Shown here: positions 1-6,682 of the stretch, one piece after another
How the letters are laid out: the number at the start of each line of letters is the position of its first letter
Position numbering within the stretch: position 1 is the first letter of the stretch
Assembly: GCA_965658355.1 (NCBI GenBank)
Contig: CBFHRX010000050.1
Coordinates: 1 to 7,861, forward strand
DNA: 7,861 nucleotides
DNA from: UBA11891 sp965658355
Lineage (GTDB): Bacteria > Bacteroidota > Bacteroidia > Flavobacteriales > Flavobacteriaceae
Direction: 5' to 3'
Translations under genes and position numbers: made by a program
The notes under the pieces: generated by a model
The model's input: the letters and a program-made list of their open reading frames with translations, nothing else
What the model was told of the DNA's origin: nothing
Database searches by the model: none

Positions 1-815
1 AGGAGCAACTCGCTGGGCTCGATGTATTGGTATTTGACATGCAAAGTGTAGGCGTTCGCTTTTACACCTATTTGTCTACCCTTCACTTGATACTAGAAGC
101 TTGTGCTGATGCTTCAGTTCCTGTTATTCTTTTAGACAGGCCCAATCCCAATGCCTATTATGTAGACGGACCTGTATTGGAGATGGAATTCAGCAGTTTT
201 GTTGGAAAACATCCGATCCCAATTGTTTACGGATTGACCCTAGGTGAAATGGCGGATATGATTATTGGTGAAGGATGGCTAGAGACCGATAACAAGGTAG
301 CTCTAAACGTTATACCACTGCAAAATTACAGCCGCCAAGAAGGCATCGAATTGCCTTTTGCTCCCTCTCCTAATCTCCCAAACGCGCAAGCCGTAGCCCT
401 TTATCCAAGTCTTTGCTTACTCGAACCCACGTCTGTTAGTATTGGTCGCGGTACAAGCATGCAGTTCCAGGTGTATGGACATCCTGATTTTAAAACAGAT
501 TTTAGCTTTACACCCCAACCCAATATCGGGTCAAAATACCCAAAATTAGAAGGAGAAAAGTGTATGGGCGTTGATCTACGTACAGCTACTAGAACCCGTA
601 GCATTAGACTTCAATATTTATTAGAAGCGTATCATGCCAGTACTGATAAAGAGCATTTTTTTCTGAAAAGCTTTGAGCGTATTGTTGGAAATAACCAAAT
701 GCGCAAACAGCTACAATCCGGATTTAACGAAGAACAGATAAGGGCCTCATGGGAGCCCAAACTCTCTCAATTCAAAAAACTACGCAAAAAATATTTGCGC
801 TACCCTGATGAATAA
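1..815 (+). CDS. NamZ-like exo-beta-N-acetylmuramidase (DUF1343), 5' truncated
   Basis: The reading frame is open from the window edge (first whole codon at 3), so the start lies outside; about 270 C-terminal residues are visible of a family usually near 400. The TTG at 27 is internal, because in-frame sequence before it (LAGLDV) continues the family motif. Visible conserved blocks in order are DVLVFDMQSVGVRFYTY, PVILLDRPNP with DGPVLE, an HPIPIVYGLTLGEMA block, PSPNLPNAQAVALYPSLCLLEPTSVSIGRGT, and the basic tail FKKLRKKYLRYPDE. These fit the DUF1343/NamZ family, whose characterised members remove N-acetylmuramic acid from peptidoglycan fragments, usually outside the cytoplasm; any signal peptide would be in the missing part. 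The segment usually resembling EGTNxSxGRGT reads EPTSVSIGRGT here, a modest divergence. The stop overlaps the next gene's start by 8 bp, suggesting one transcript. Family assignment is firm; the exact substrate is inferred. Confidence 0.88.
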   Translation, partial: EQLAGLDVLVFDMQSVGVRFYTYLSTLHLILEACADASVPVILLDRPNPNAYYVDGPVLEMEFSSFVGKHPIPIVYGLTLGEMADMIIGEGWLETDNKVALNVIPLQNYSRQEGIELPFAPSPNLPNAQAVALYPSLCLLEPTSVSIGRGTSMQFQVYGHPDFKTDFSFTPQPNIGSKYPKLEGEKCMGVDLRTATRTRSIRLQYLLEAYHASTDKEHFFLKSFERIVGNNQMRKQLQSGFNEEQIRASWEPKLSQFKKLRKKYLRYPDE

Positions 816-1512
816 GGATTTACTAGGCCAGGCTATATGGGAGTATCACCAAAACCCCAACGATCAAGAACTGATCACCTGGACGCATTTAACAGAGGAC
901 GATCTAATGCCGGTAGACTATTTTTTTCGCAGCTATGAAGAGATGCCCACTATTGAACAGAAGGCTTTGGATTTTTCCTATGGAAACGTATTGGATATAG
1001 GATGTGGAGCGGGCAGTCATAGTTTGTATTTGCAAAACCAACTAGAATTAGCGGTCAAGGCAATTGATATCTCTCCAGCCGCTGTCGCTACCGCCAAAGC
1101 GAGAGGGGTAAAAGACACCCTTTGTGTGGATATTTATGATCACGAAGACACTTATGACACACTTCTTATGCTGATGAATGGGATTGGTTTATGTGAAACA
1201 CTAACAGGCTTACAAGAATTATTAGGGCACCTGAAAGGATTGCTGAATCCAGGGGGACAAATACTTCTCGATTCGTCAGATATCATCTACCTTTTTGAGC
1301 AGGATGAATATACCCAAAGTCCAGTTCAAGGGGGTTATTATGGAGAAGTTGACTTTGGTATTCGTTATTTAGGGGACGAGCAACTTTTCCCCTGGATGTA
1401 TGTAGATTTCCAGACTTTGAAGAAAGCAGCGCAGGAATCAGGATATCGCTGTTCTTTGGAAATTGAGGGAGAGCACTATGACTATCTGGCCAAACTCACT
1501 AGGGTATATTAA
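808..1512 (+). CDS. Class I SAM-dependent methyltransferase, substrate unknown
   Basis: This 234-residue protein has a Rossmann-type methyltransferase core. Motif I is VLDIGCGAGSHSLYL (residues 61-75), the strand-2 acidic residue is D87 in KAIDIS, a strand-4 region follows near MLMNGIG (121-127), and LNPGGQILLDSSD (146-158) is the typical post-motif with the strand-5 region. The first 55 residues form an extension (WEYHQNPND..., YFFRSYEEMP) that I associate with an uncharacterised flavobacterial subfamily and that may shape the substrate pocket. No residue identifies the methyl acceptor. The ATG at 808 lies inside the end of the upstream gene (ATGAATAA overlap) and gives a full-length N-terminus, so translational coupling is likely. 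Its stop overlaps the end of queE on the other strand by 14 bp. The fold is well supported; the function is open. Confidence 0.9.
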   Translation: MNKDLLGQAIWEYHQNPNDQELITWTHLTEDDLMPVDYFFRSYEEMPTIEQKALDFSYGNVLDIGCGAGSHSLYLQNQLELAVKAIDISPAAVATAKARGVKDTLCVDIYDHEDTYDTLLMLMNGIGLCETLTGLQELLGHLKGLLNPGGQILLDSSDIIYLFEQDEYTQSPVQGGYYGEVDFGIRYLGDEQLFPWMYVDFQTLKKAAQESGYRCSLEIEGEHYDYLAKLTRVY

Positions 1513-2128
1513 GATATTTGTGTGTTTGTAGCGACACTTTCCATTTGGGATTGGCTAATACATAGTCAACCATTAAAGGCATCATTTTATCTCGAACACT
1601 CCATTCAGGCTGCAAAAAAAGTTTGCAATCAGCTCCTACTTTTTCAGCTTGAGACTCAGCAAAGTCAAAATCAGATTTGTTGTAGACAATAACTTTCAGC
1701 TCATCCGCAGCTTTATAAGCTGTTTCCAACGGAAGTTTATTCTTTTTGGGAGACAAACAAAACCAATCCCACTGACCACTCAGGGCATAAGCCCCTGAGG
1801 TTTCAATATGAGTCTGCATACCCATTGCTTTTAAACTGTCTGTCAGGGGATCCATAGGCCACATTAGAGGCTCCCCTCCAGTAACAACAACTGTATCTGA
1901 AAACTTTTTTGCCCCATTGACAATAGTCGTTATGGGAGTAGTCGGGTGTTTGGCTGCTTCCCAGCTTTCTTTCACATCACACCAATGACACCCCACATCA
2001 CAGCCACCAACACGAATAAAATAAGCAGCGGCTCCTTTGTGGTAGCCTTCTCCTTGTAGTGTGTAAAAAGCTTCCATCAAGGGCAACTCTAATCCAGCTT
2101 CTAATAAACTTTGCGTACTTGGTTTCAT
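1499..2128 (-). CDS. queE: 7-carboxy-7-deazaguanine synthase QueE (radical SAM)
   Basis: QueE converts 6-carboxy-tetrahydropterin into 7-carboxy-7-deazaguanine, on the way to preQ0 and queuosine in tRNA. The 209-residue protein shows the family pattern: FYTLQGEGYHKGAAAYFIR (21-39), then the radical-SAM cysteines C43, C47 and C50 in GGCDVGCHWCDVKESW (CX3CX2C, ligands for the 4Fe-4S cluster), TGGEP (83-87, SAM binding), ETSG (109-112), SPK (126-128), and the closing SLQTHKYLNIP. The ATG at 2128 gives the usual N-terminal extension; M18 in LPLMEAF is a possible but less likely alternative start. No other queuosine gene is adjacent. It stands alone on the minus strand between two plus-strand pairs, diverging from the VOC gene and converging on the methyltransferase gene. 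A perfect TAnnTTTG box lies 6 nt upstream. Confidence 0.95.
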   Translation of the reverse strand: MKPSTQSLLEAGLELPLMEAFYTLQGEGYHKGAAAYFIRVGGCDVGCHWCDVKESWEAAKHPTTPITTIVNGAKKFSDTVVVTGGEPLMWPMDPLTDSLKAMGMQTHIETSGAYALSGQWDWFCLSPKKNKLPLETAYKAADELKVIVYNKSDFDFAESQAEKVGADCKLFLQPEWSVRDKMMPLMVDYVLANPKWKVSLQTHKYLNIP

Positions 2129-2134
2129 GTCTCA

Positions 2135-2142
2135 CAAAGATA
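2135..2142 (-). promoter_or_regulatory. Candidate -7 box for queE
   Basis: Read on the minus strand this is TATCTTTG, a full match to the Bacteroidota -7 consensus TAnnTTTG, ending 6 nt before the queE ATG. Transcription would begin almost at the start codon, giving a very short leader. No TTG/TTTG -33 element is visible at the expected 17-23 nt upstream, so this is a half-supported call. Confidence 0.35.
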
Positions 2143-2189
2143 AGCCATAGATAGAGATCACTTTTGATAAAAATGAATATCTTTAAGAT

Positions 2190-2612
2190 ATGAACTCAGT
2201 ATCACCCTTCCATCTTGCTATTCCAGTAGACAATTTGTCTGAGAACCAAGCTTTCTATGAATCTGTTTTAGGCTGTACGCCCGGAAGAAGTAGTGACCAT
2301 TGGGCCGATTATAACTTTTTTGGACATCAATTAGTCTTGCATCACGACCCCCATCATAATACGACTAAACACCATAACGAAGTAGATGGAAAATCAGTTC
2401 CTGTCCCACACTTTGGAGTGGTTCTTCCTTGGGATACTTTTACTACTTTTTCGGAAAGCCTACTACAGAAAGGAGTGGAATTTGTAATTGCTCCGTATCT
2501 GAGATTTGAAGGACTCCCTGGGGAACAAATGACTATGTTTTTCTATGACCCTGCCGGCAATGCCCTTGAATTCAAGGCGTTTAAAAATACTGATCAACTG
2601 TTTGCAACTTGA
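2190..2612 (+). CDS. VOC-superfamily (glyoxalase/dioxygenase-fold) protein
   Basis: A 140-residue single-domain protein of the vicinal oxygen chelate fold. The first beta-alpha module opens with FHLAIPVDNLSENQAFYESVLGC (7-29), with H8 at the usual first metal-ligand position; the second opens with VPHFGVVLPW (72-81, H74) and ends FFYDPAGNALEFKAF (117-131), with E127 at the usual last ligand position. Between them, FFGHQLVLHHDPHH and following residues (43-62) contain seven histidines within 17 residues. VOC proteins include glyoxalases, extradiol dioxygenases and antibiotic-binding proteins; nothing visible decides between these. The ATG at 2190 has no Shine-Dalgarno sequence, and the nearby ATG at 2173 is out of frame. 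The stop codon overlaps the TTG start of the following membrane-protein gene (TTGA), so the two are probably co-translated. Confidence 0.88.
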   Translation: MNSVSPFHLAIPVDNLSENQAFYESVLGCTPGRSSDHWADYNFFGHQLVLHHDPHHNTTKHHNEVDGKSVPVPHFGVVLPWDTFTTFSESLLQKGVEFVIAPYLRFEGLPGEQMTMFFYDPAGNALEFKAFKNTDQLFAT

Positions 2613-3574
2613 CAACAACCCTTAGAAATTTTACGGACAAAGGATTTGATAGTGTCTTTGCTCCTTCTATTCGAAAAAATATTGAAAATGGAATTCTTCT
2701 TCTAGCAGGAATTGGTTTTCTTATCCACCTCGCATTGGTTTTTTTGAAAGCCAACGGCTTGTTGGAAACCGCACTTTTTCAAGGCAGTTTGCTCAACGAT
2801 CCCATTTCTGCTATTTATACCCCTTTTTCATTGATTCTTATTTACGAAGTATATCTATTGCTTTTCTACTTACCACGATCTTTCACTTCTTGTGTAGTCA
2901 AGCAATTTGAGATCATTTCATTGATTGTCATCCGAAAAATATTTAAAGATATCCCTTCTATAAACTTAGATCAAAACTGGTACCAAAGCGAACAGAATTT
3001 ACAGCTACTCACAGATCTCGTTGGCTTTCTATTACTATTCTTCTTGATTTTTTTATTTAATCGTGGTAAAAAAAGATTGCCCAATAGAAAGATCGCTCCC
3101 AATTTGGAGCGTTTTATCAATTCTAAAAAGATGGTAAGCCTCGCTCTTTTGGTCGTATTAAGCATTATGAGTTTTTACTCACTGGGACTTTGGACATTAG
3201 ATATATTTTCAGGGATCCCAACCTTTAATTCTAAAAATATTGACGGGCTCTTTTTCAATCAATTTTTTACCATTTTGATATTGGCAGATGTGGTAATTCT
3301 ACTTATTTCTTTTCGATACACCGAGGAATACAGCAAATTGATTCGCAATACCGGTTTTATAATCGCAACCATATTACTACGATTGTCCTTCTCGGCTTCA
3401 AACTACCTAAACATATTATTGATTTTGACGGCGGTTAGCTTTGCGCTACTGATTTTGACCATTTACAATGCAATGGAAAATCCTATTCGTCCTCCTTCCA
3501 CTGTCGAGCCAGAAGCGTATTCTTCAGCAGCATCGCAATCGTCATCGGACCCACACCACCAGGAACAGGTGTAA
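2609..3574 (+). CDS. Multi-pass integral membrane protein of unknown function
   Basis: I do not recognise the family. The 321 residues contain about six to eight hydrophobic stretches suited to membrane helices: roughly 28-48, 68-88, 95-112 (weaker), 132-150, 175-197, 214-234, 248-263 (weaker) and 266-287. Between helices lie a basic loop NRGKKRLPNRK (151-161) and a segment FEIISLIVIRKIFKDI (100-115) that looks like a conserved amphipathic helix. The start is assigned to TTG at 2609, inside the VOC stop codon (TTGA, 4-nt overlap), because no in-frame ATG occurs until about residue 175 (KKMVSL), well into the membrane region. After the last helix the chain ends in a polar tail (290-321) rich in Pro, Ser, Gln and His. 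About 30 of these residues are encoded on the strand opposite the end of folD, suggesting an original stop was lost. The coding call is fairly sure; start and tail are less so. Confidence 0.8.
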   Translation: MTTTLRNFTDKGFDSVFAPSIRKNIENGILLLAGIGFLIHLALVFLKANGLLETALFQGSLLNDPISAIYTPFSLILIYEVYLLLFYLPRSFTSCVVKQFEIISLIVIRKIFKDIPSINLDQNWYQSEQNLQLLTDLVGFLLLFFLIFLFNRGKKRLPNRKIAPNLERFINSKKMVSLALLVVLSIMSFYSLGLWTLDIFSGIPTFNSKNIDGLFFNQFFTILILADVVILLISFRYTEEYSKLIRNTGFIIATILLRLSFSASNYLNILLILTAVSFALLILTIYNAMENPIRPPSTVEPEAYSSAASQSSSDPHHQEQV

Positions 3575-4364
3575 TAAAACTTGCCTTTGGCGCTACTTCA
3601 TCAAAATCCACATCTCCTTTTATACGATAGCCCTTGGGATGACTGGCATCTGTGACACGGGTAATACCAACATCTATGATAATAGCGCCATCTTTCACCA
3701 TGTCCGCTTTTAAAAACTCGGGGATCCCTAATGCGGAAATAACAATATCTGCCTTACGAGTGAGTTGCTCAATATTTTTACTCCTACTATGAGTAAGGGT
3801 AACGGTGGCATTCCCTACAGTCCCTTTTTGACTGAGAAGAATACTTATCGGCCGTCCTACAATATGACTCCGTCCAATCACCACACATTCTTTTCCTTGA
3901 ATATCGAGTTGATAGCGCTTTAGGAGTTCGACTATCCCAAAGGGAGTTGCTGGAATAAAGGCCTGCATTTCTAATGCCATCTTGCCAAAGTTACTAGGAT
4001 GAAACCCATCAACATCTTTAACAGGATCAACAGCCATTAGAATTCTTTCTTCGTTAATGTGTTTGGGTAAAGGCAGCTGTACGATATACCCATCAATTGA
4101 AGAATCTGCGTTAAGCTTGGCAATCTCTTCCAAAAGTGCTTCTTCAGAAATACTATCTTCTAGACGAATCAAAGTAGATTGAAAACCTACTTGTTCACAA
4201 GAGCGAACCTTACTCCCTACATAGGTGAGGCTGGCGCCGTCATTTCCTACCAAAACAGCTGCCAAATGGGGAGTTCTTTTTCCGTCGGCCTTCATTTGAG
4301 AAACCGCAACTTGAATTTCGTTTTTAATGTCTTGTGCTGTTTTTTTTCCGTCTAGTAATTGCAT
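3483..4364 (-). CDS. folD: Bifunctional methylenetetrahydrofolate dehydrogenase/cyclohydrolase FolD
   Basis: FolD oxidises 5,10-methylene-tetrahydrofolate to the methenyl form using NADP and hydrolyses that to 10-formyl-tetrahydrofolate, feeding purine and formyl-Met-tRNA synthesis. The 293 residues match the usual length. Visible signatures are TYVGSKVRSCEQVGF (47-61, with catalytic-site Y48 and K52), GYIVQLPLP (92-100), DPVKDVDGFHPSN (113-125), the nucleotide-binding VIGRSHIVGRP (162-172), and PVPGGVGPMTIAMLLKNT (266-283). The ATG at 4364 is 5 bp after the ffh stop, so it is read from the ffh transcript. An AAGGA sequence (minus strand, 4379-4383) lies 14 nt upstream of the ATG, rather far for a Shine-Dalgarno site. 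The last 92 bp overlap, tail to tail, the coding region of the plus-strand membrane protein. The FolD C-terminus itself looks normal. Confidence 0.97.
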   Translation of the reverse strand: MQLLDGKKTAQDIKNEIQVAVSQMKADGKRTPHLAAVLVGNDGASLTYVGSKVRSCEQVGFQSTLIRLEDSISEEALLEEIAKLNADSSIDGYIVQLPLPKHINEERILMAVDPVKDVDGFHPSNFGKMALEMQAFIPATPFGIVELLKRYQLDIQGKECVVIGRSHIVGRPISILLSQKGTVGNATVTLTHSRSKNIEQLTRKADIVISALGIPEFLKADMVKDGAIIIDVGITRVTDASHPKGYRIKGDVDFDEVAPKASFITPVPGGVGPMTIAMLLKNTLLARQWKEDE

Positions 4365-4369
4365 ACTGC

Positions 4370-5698
4370 TTATTTTAATCCTTGTAATTGTTGCATCATT
4401 TGGCGCCCTTTACCGCCTTGCATCATGCGCATCATTTTACTCATTTGTGAAAACTGCTTTAACAACTGATTCACCTGTTGCATATCAGTACCAGAGCCTT
4501 TTGCGATTCTCATTTTGCGGGAGTGATTCATCAATTTTGGGTTGGAACGCTCAGTAGGCGTCATAGACCCTATAATAGCTTCAATGTATTTAAAGGCATC
4601 GTCATCGATATCTACATCTTTCATCATTTTTCCCATCCCAGGAATCATCCCCATCAAGTCTTTCATATTCCCCATTTTCTTGACTTGCTGAATCTGAGTC
4701 AGAAAGTCGTCGAAACCGAATTGATTTTTGGCAATTTTTTTATTGAGTTGACGGGCTTTTTCTTCATCGAATTGTTCTTGTGCTCTTTCTACCAAAGAGA
4801 CGACATCGCCCATTCCCAAAATCCGATCTGCCATCCTATTGGGATAGAAAATATCAAGGGCCTCCATTTTCTCTCCTGTTCCGATAAACTTAATAGGCTT
4901 TTGGACCACCTCACGAATAGACAAAGCTGCCCCTCCCCGAGTATCCCCGTCTAATTTTGTCAGAACAACCCCATCAAAATCCAATCTGTCGTTAAAGGCT
5001 TTAGCGGTATTGACGGCATCTTGACCCGTCATAGCATCTACAACAAATAAAGTTTCTTGTGGAGAAAGTGCCTTGTGAATGGCTTCGATTTCATTCATCA
5101 AGGTTTCATCAACGGCCAAACGACCCGCTGTATCGACCAATACGACGTCACAATTTTGCTCTTTGGCAGCCTTTATCCCGGCCAAAGCTATTTTTACAGG
5201 GTCTTTTTCTTCTCTATTCGAATATACAGGAACCGCTACTTGCCCACCTACAACCTCAAGCTGATCAATTGCTGCAGGTCGGTACACATCACAGGCCACT
5301 AGAAGTGGCTTTTTTGCTTTTTTAGTTTTAAGGTGCAAGGCAAGTTTTCCCGTAAAGGTCGTTTTACCAGATCCCTGCAATCCAGACATAAGTATGACCG
5401 ACGGTTTTTTATCGAGACTTAACTCAGACAGTTCACTACCCATTAATTGGGTGAGTTCGTCTTGCACTATTTTGACAAGTAATTGTCCTGGCTGAAGACT
5501 TGTAAGCACTTCTTGTCCCAGTGCCTTTTCTTTTACTCTGTTGGTAAACTCTTTGGCTATTTTAAAGTTGACATCCGCATCTAAAAGGGCTCTACGAACC
5601 TCTTTCAATGTTTCGGCCACATTAATCTCAGTAATTTTCCCATGCCCTTTAAGGACCTGAAAAGCTTTGTCTAATTTACCGGATAAGGATTCGAACAT
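4370..5698 (-). CDS. ffh: Signal recognition particle GTPase Ffh (SRP54)
   Basis: Ffh binds 4.5S RNA and signal sequences emerging from the ribosome and hands the complex to FtsY at the inner membrane. All three domains of the 442-residue protein are intact. The N domain is about 1-90. The G domain has P-loop GLQGSGKTT (106-114), DVYRPAA (137-143), DTAGR (189-193), TKLDG (247-251) and GTGE (273-276). The methionine-rich M domain, about 305-442, carries the RNA-binding segment RKMRIAKGSGTDMQQVNQLL (394-413) and a Met/Gln-rich tail (KMMRMMQGGK and on). The ATG at 5698 gives the standard MFESLSGKL start. It is the first gene of a two-gene unit with folD (5-bp gap) and follows blh on the same strand after 44 bp. 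A perfect TAnnTTTG box in that gap suggests its own promoter, though read-through from blh is possible because no terminator is visible. Confidence 0.98.
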   Translation of the reverse strand: MFESLSGKLDKAFQVLKGHGKITEINVAETLKEVRRALLDADVNFKIAKEFTNRVKEKALGQEVLTSLQPGQLLVKIVQDELTQLMGSELSELSLDKKPSVILMSGLQGSGKTTFTGKLALHLKTKKAKKPLLVACDVYRPAAIDQLEVVGGQVAVPVYSNREEKDPVKIALAGIKAAKEQNCDVVLVDTAGRLAVDETLMNEIEAIHKALSPQETLFVVDAMTGQDAVNTAKAFNDRLDFDGVVLTKLDGDTRGGAALSIREVVQKPIKFIGTGEKMEALDIFYPNRMADRILGMGDVVSLVERAQEQFDEEKARQLNKKIAKNQFGFDDFLTQIQQVKKMGNMKDLMGMIPGMGKMMKDVDIDDDAFKYIEAIIGSMTPTERSNPKLMNHSRKMRIAKGSGTDMQQVNQLLKQFSQMSKMMRMMQGGKGRQMMQQLQGLK

Positions 5699-5716
5699 AA
5701 TAAAATGTATATTTTA

Positions 5717-5724
5717 CAAAGGTA
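5717..5724 (-). promoter_or_regulatory. Candidate -7 box for ffh-folD
   Basis: The minus strand reads TACCTTTG, a full match to TAnnTTTG, in the 44-bp gap between blh and ffh. It ends 18 nt before the ffh ATG, implying a leader of roughly 10-15 nt. A clear -33 TTG is not visible; that element would fall across or near the end of blh. Confidence 0.45.
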
Positions 5725-5742
5725 CATTTTCCGAAATTCTGA

Positions 5743-6624
5743 TTACGAGCTACTCTTATTTATTTTGCTTTGAAACATCCAATGCATGACCACTACGTGA
5801 GGAAAGGTAATGGCTGCTAGAAAAGAAAAAAATAATGGGAGTACATAATCTTCTGCAAAATCGACCCAAATATACACTCCGACTAAACTCAAAATAGCGG
5901 CTCCCCAATACAGGTAGGATTCTCTGAGATAGCTTTTAATAGAATCCAGTGTGCGTTGCTGGGCATACAAATAAGAAAATTGACTCCTTAAAGAAGGAAA
6001 ACTATGCCATACAGCAAAGTAAAAGCCAAAAGCTAAAATCAAAGTGCTGTTCGCGAATAGGAATGCAAACAATAATAGGAGAAGTATTTCGAATAGAAGT
6101 TCCGAACGAACGGAAGGCAATACCAATCCTATGCTTACTGTCAATAAAACACTTACTACTACCAAGCCCATGAAAATTGAAGAAGGTAGCGTGACCGCTG
6201 TTATGGCAAAAACAACCTCTTGCACCTTGGATTGATGGAAATAAAACAAAAGTGAAAAAATCAGAGCCCCATAACAGAAATAAAAAAAGCTGGAGCCTAC
6301 TGAAGGCTTTACCCTATTTTCCCAGTGCTGTTCACCAAAATGAAAGGCACTGAAAACAACAAAAAACAAAAGTGCCAAGGCAGGTGTAAAGAAAAAAGCA
6401 AAAGCGCCCGCAAGGACAACAAGTATATAATAAAAAGAGTAACGCAAACGAGAGCTTGCTTCACCTTGCTTTTTTAATATTTCAATATCATTAGCGCCAT
6501 GAACTAGACCGACACTTAATACCAGTATCCCTCCAATACTATTTTGCAGCATATCTGGACTAACAAAACAAAAAATGAGGGTTAAAAGGGTAATGACAAT
6601 GTCAAAATTGAAATTTTTTATCAC
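5743..6624 (-). CDS. blh: Blh-family beta-carotene 15,15'-dioxygenase (retinal synthesis)
   Basis: Blh/Brp proteins are membrane-embedded oxygenases that split beta-carotene into two retinals. This 293-residue protein is largely hydrophobic with about seven to nine membrane segments and has the family's histidine pattern: GLVHGANDIEIL (39-50, H42), FSAFHFGEQHWENR (91-104, H95 and H100), FAVWHSFPSLRSQ (203-215, H207) and FPHVVVMHWMF (274-284, H276 and H281). These histidines include the probable iron ligands. The start is taken as GTG at 6624: in-frame sequence upstream reaches a stop within three codons, and the first in-frame ATG (M25) would remove the first helix. It diverges from the proteorhodopsin gene across 109 bp, an arrangement that ties retinal supply to opsin production. 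The 66-bp-scale spacing to ffh downstream (44 bp) shows no terminator. The assignment is strong from motifs and context together. Confidence 0.94.
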   Translation of the reverse strand: MIKNFNFDIVITLLTLIFCFVSPDMLQNSIGGILVLSVGLVHGANDIEILKKQGEASSRLRYSFYYILVVLAGAFAFFFTPALALLFFVVFSAFHFGEQHWENRVKPSVGSSFFYFCYGALIFSLLFYFHQSKVQEVVFAITAVTLPSSIFMGLVVVSVLLTVSIGLVLPSVRSELLFEILLLLLFAFLFANSTLILAFGFYFAVWHSFPSLRSQFSYLYAQQRTLDSIKSYLRESYLYWGAAILSLVGVYIWVDFAEDYVLPLFFSFLAAITFPHVVVMHWMFQSKINKSSS

Positions 6625-6664
6625 TGATAATTAGATATTTATACTTTTTGTTTACTTTTTTTGA

Positions 6665-6672
6665 CAAATGTA
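6665..6672 (-). promoter_or_regulatory. Candidate -7 box for blh
   Basis: The minus strand reads TACATTTG, a full match to TAnnTTTG, ending 40 nt before the blh GTG start. No strong -33 TTTG is visible; a TTTAG lies 22 nt upstream on the minus strand. The box almost touches the candidate -33 element of the opposing rhodopsin promoter (6660-6663). Confidence 0.45.
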
Positions 6673-6682
6673 TAGTCATTTG
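6665..6682. repeat. Short inverted repeat between the divergent blh and rhodopsin genes
   Basis: CAAATG (6665-6670) and CATTTG (6677-6682) are perfect inverted arms around a 6-nt spacer TATAGT. The palindrome covers the candidate blh -7 box and lies between the candidate -33 and -7 elements of the rhodopsin promoter, so a dimeric protein bound here could affect both genes. It may equally be chance in AT-rich DNA or reflect overlapping promoter boxes. Confidence 0.35.

Noticed and set aside
1779..1799. Perfect 7-bp inverted repeat CTCAGGG / CCCTGAG with a 7-nt loop
   Set aside because: It lies inside the queE coding region with no T tract on either side, so it is not a terminator and is probably a coding coincidence.
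2163..2185. Plus-strand promoter for the VOC gene: TTTG (2163-2166) with TATCTTTA (2178-2185)
   Set aside because: The spacer is only 11 nt and the second box ends 4 nt before the ATG, so the match is too poor to list as a feature.
3468..3713. Open frame of 81 codons on the plus strand across the membrane protein and folD
   Set aside because: It lies out of frame with the membrane protein and antisense to folD, and its translation has no recognisable domain.
4478..4954. Open frame of 158 codons antisense to ffh
   Set aside because: Ffh on the other strand is complete with all motifs; the antisense product is His/Cys/Phe-rich with no family likeness and no promoter.
5057..5325. Three overlapping short plus-strand frames within ffh
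   Set aside because: Several overlapping frames in one place are antisense shadows of the conserved G domain, not genes.
5949..6235. Short plus-strand frames opposite blh
   Set aside because: The blh frame accounts for this stretch, and the translations are low-complexity without motifs.
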